A stretch of DNA of 64,000 nucleotides, from the NCBI GenBank assembly GCA_904830895.1, contig LR882958.1:5227501-5291500 (forward strand), written 5' to 3'. This stretch comes from Planktothrix rubescens CCAP 1459/22 (GTDB lineage: Bacteria; Cyanobacteriota; Cyanobacteriia; Cyanobacteriales; Microcoleaceae). The notes below the pieces were generated by a model that ran no database searches, was not told the DNA's origin, and saw only the letters and a program-made list of their open reading frames with translations. Shown piece after piece: positions 63,789 to 64,000 of this stretch; the stretch's first letter is position 1; every line of letters begins with the position of its first letter. The position numbers were made by a program, and so were the translations under genes.

Positions 63789-64000
63789 TACCGAAAATCG
63801 ATATCTTCTCCTGCTTCCGATGCTACGGGTAAACGCACAAAAAAGGTGCTTCCCTGGCCCAATTGACTTTCCGCCCAAATGTGACCCCCATGTTGCTGGA
63901 CAATACTGCGACAAATAGCCAGTCCCAGTCCAGTCCCCCCTTTCTGGCGGGAGTCAGAGGCGTCCACCTGTTGAAAACGACCAAAAATGCTTTCTAGTTT
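63788..64000 (-). CDS. Histidine kinase, C-terminal HATPase part (5' end outside window)
   Basis: 70 codons are seen: [53 protein letters not shown], the end of a HATPase_c domain with the G2 box GGTGLGLAI. The rest lies beyond the right edge. The stop codon overlaps the outer end of the insertion sequence, so the last residues may come from the insertion event. Confidence 0.93.
   Translation of the reverse strand, partial: KLESIFGRFQQVDASDSRQKGGTGLGLAICRSIVQQHGGHIWAESQLGQGSTFFVRLPVASEAGEDIDFR

Noticed and set aside
1-64000. rRNA and tRNA genes
   Set aside because: No T-loop pattern with matching acceptor stem and no rRNA segment was recognised when reading both strands; a covariance-model scan (tRNAscan-SE, Infernal) would be decisive.

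Overview
The window is a piece of a cyanobacterial chromosome, most likely a filamentous, Planktothrix/Oscillatoria-like species. The main support is the gene content: a fused panC-cmk gene, adjacent cruF and cruG (myxol-type carotenoid glycosides), two small high-light-inducible proteins, ComFB, DUF3067/DUF3110/DUF3611/DUF3727 proteins, frequent GCGATCGC (HIP1) sites, and abundant cyanobacterial short repeats such as CCCATTA and CAGTTAT runs. No rRNA, tRNA or CRISPR array was recognised.

Bases 1-32500 are mostly housekeeping: panC-cmk (cut by the left edge), an RlpA-like protein, purM, menB, a DciA-like DUF721 protein, a kinase-like membrane protein with a broken catalytic loop, a site-2 protease, a GpgS-like glycosyltransferase, the yqeG-mltG-DUF3727-ruvX run, cruF-cruG, rimM, murQ and a pentapeptide-repeat protein. 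Small repeats and IS200/IS605-type and MITE-like remnants lie between them.

Bases 32500-45000 are accessory. First comes a divergent pair: a coiled-coil protein with a C-terminal GUN4 domain, and a small glycine-zipper membrane protein. A complete TnpB element follows. Next is a DNA phosphorothioation (Dnd) locus: dndB facing left, then an HNH endonuclease, dndC and dndD facing right, with dndE further on. The dndB-to-dndD block is bracketed by an inverted repeat of about 160 bp. No DndFGH restriction genes are present, so the HNH protein is the candidate nuclease partner.

Bases 44500-54200 return to core cell-division genes (comFB, ftsZ, ftsQ). A two-gene signalling unit follows: a P-loop ATPase and a 1763-residue STAND NTPase with TPRs and 14 WD40 repeats.

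Bases 54200-64000 hold a MerR regulator, two HLIPs around DUF3611, a methyltransferase, and toxin-antitoxin-like small genes. A 2.5-kb group II intron has inserted antisense into a 73-codon membrane-protein gene, which can be rebuilt exactly. A decayed ISAs1-like element follows; its ends match a MITE 38 kb away. The window ends in the 3' part of a histidine kinase gene.
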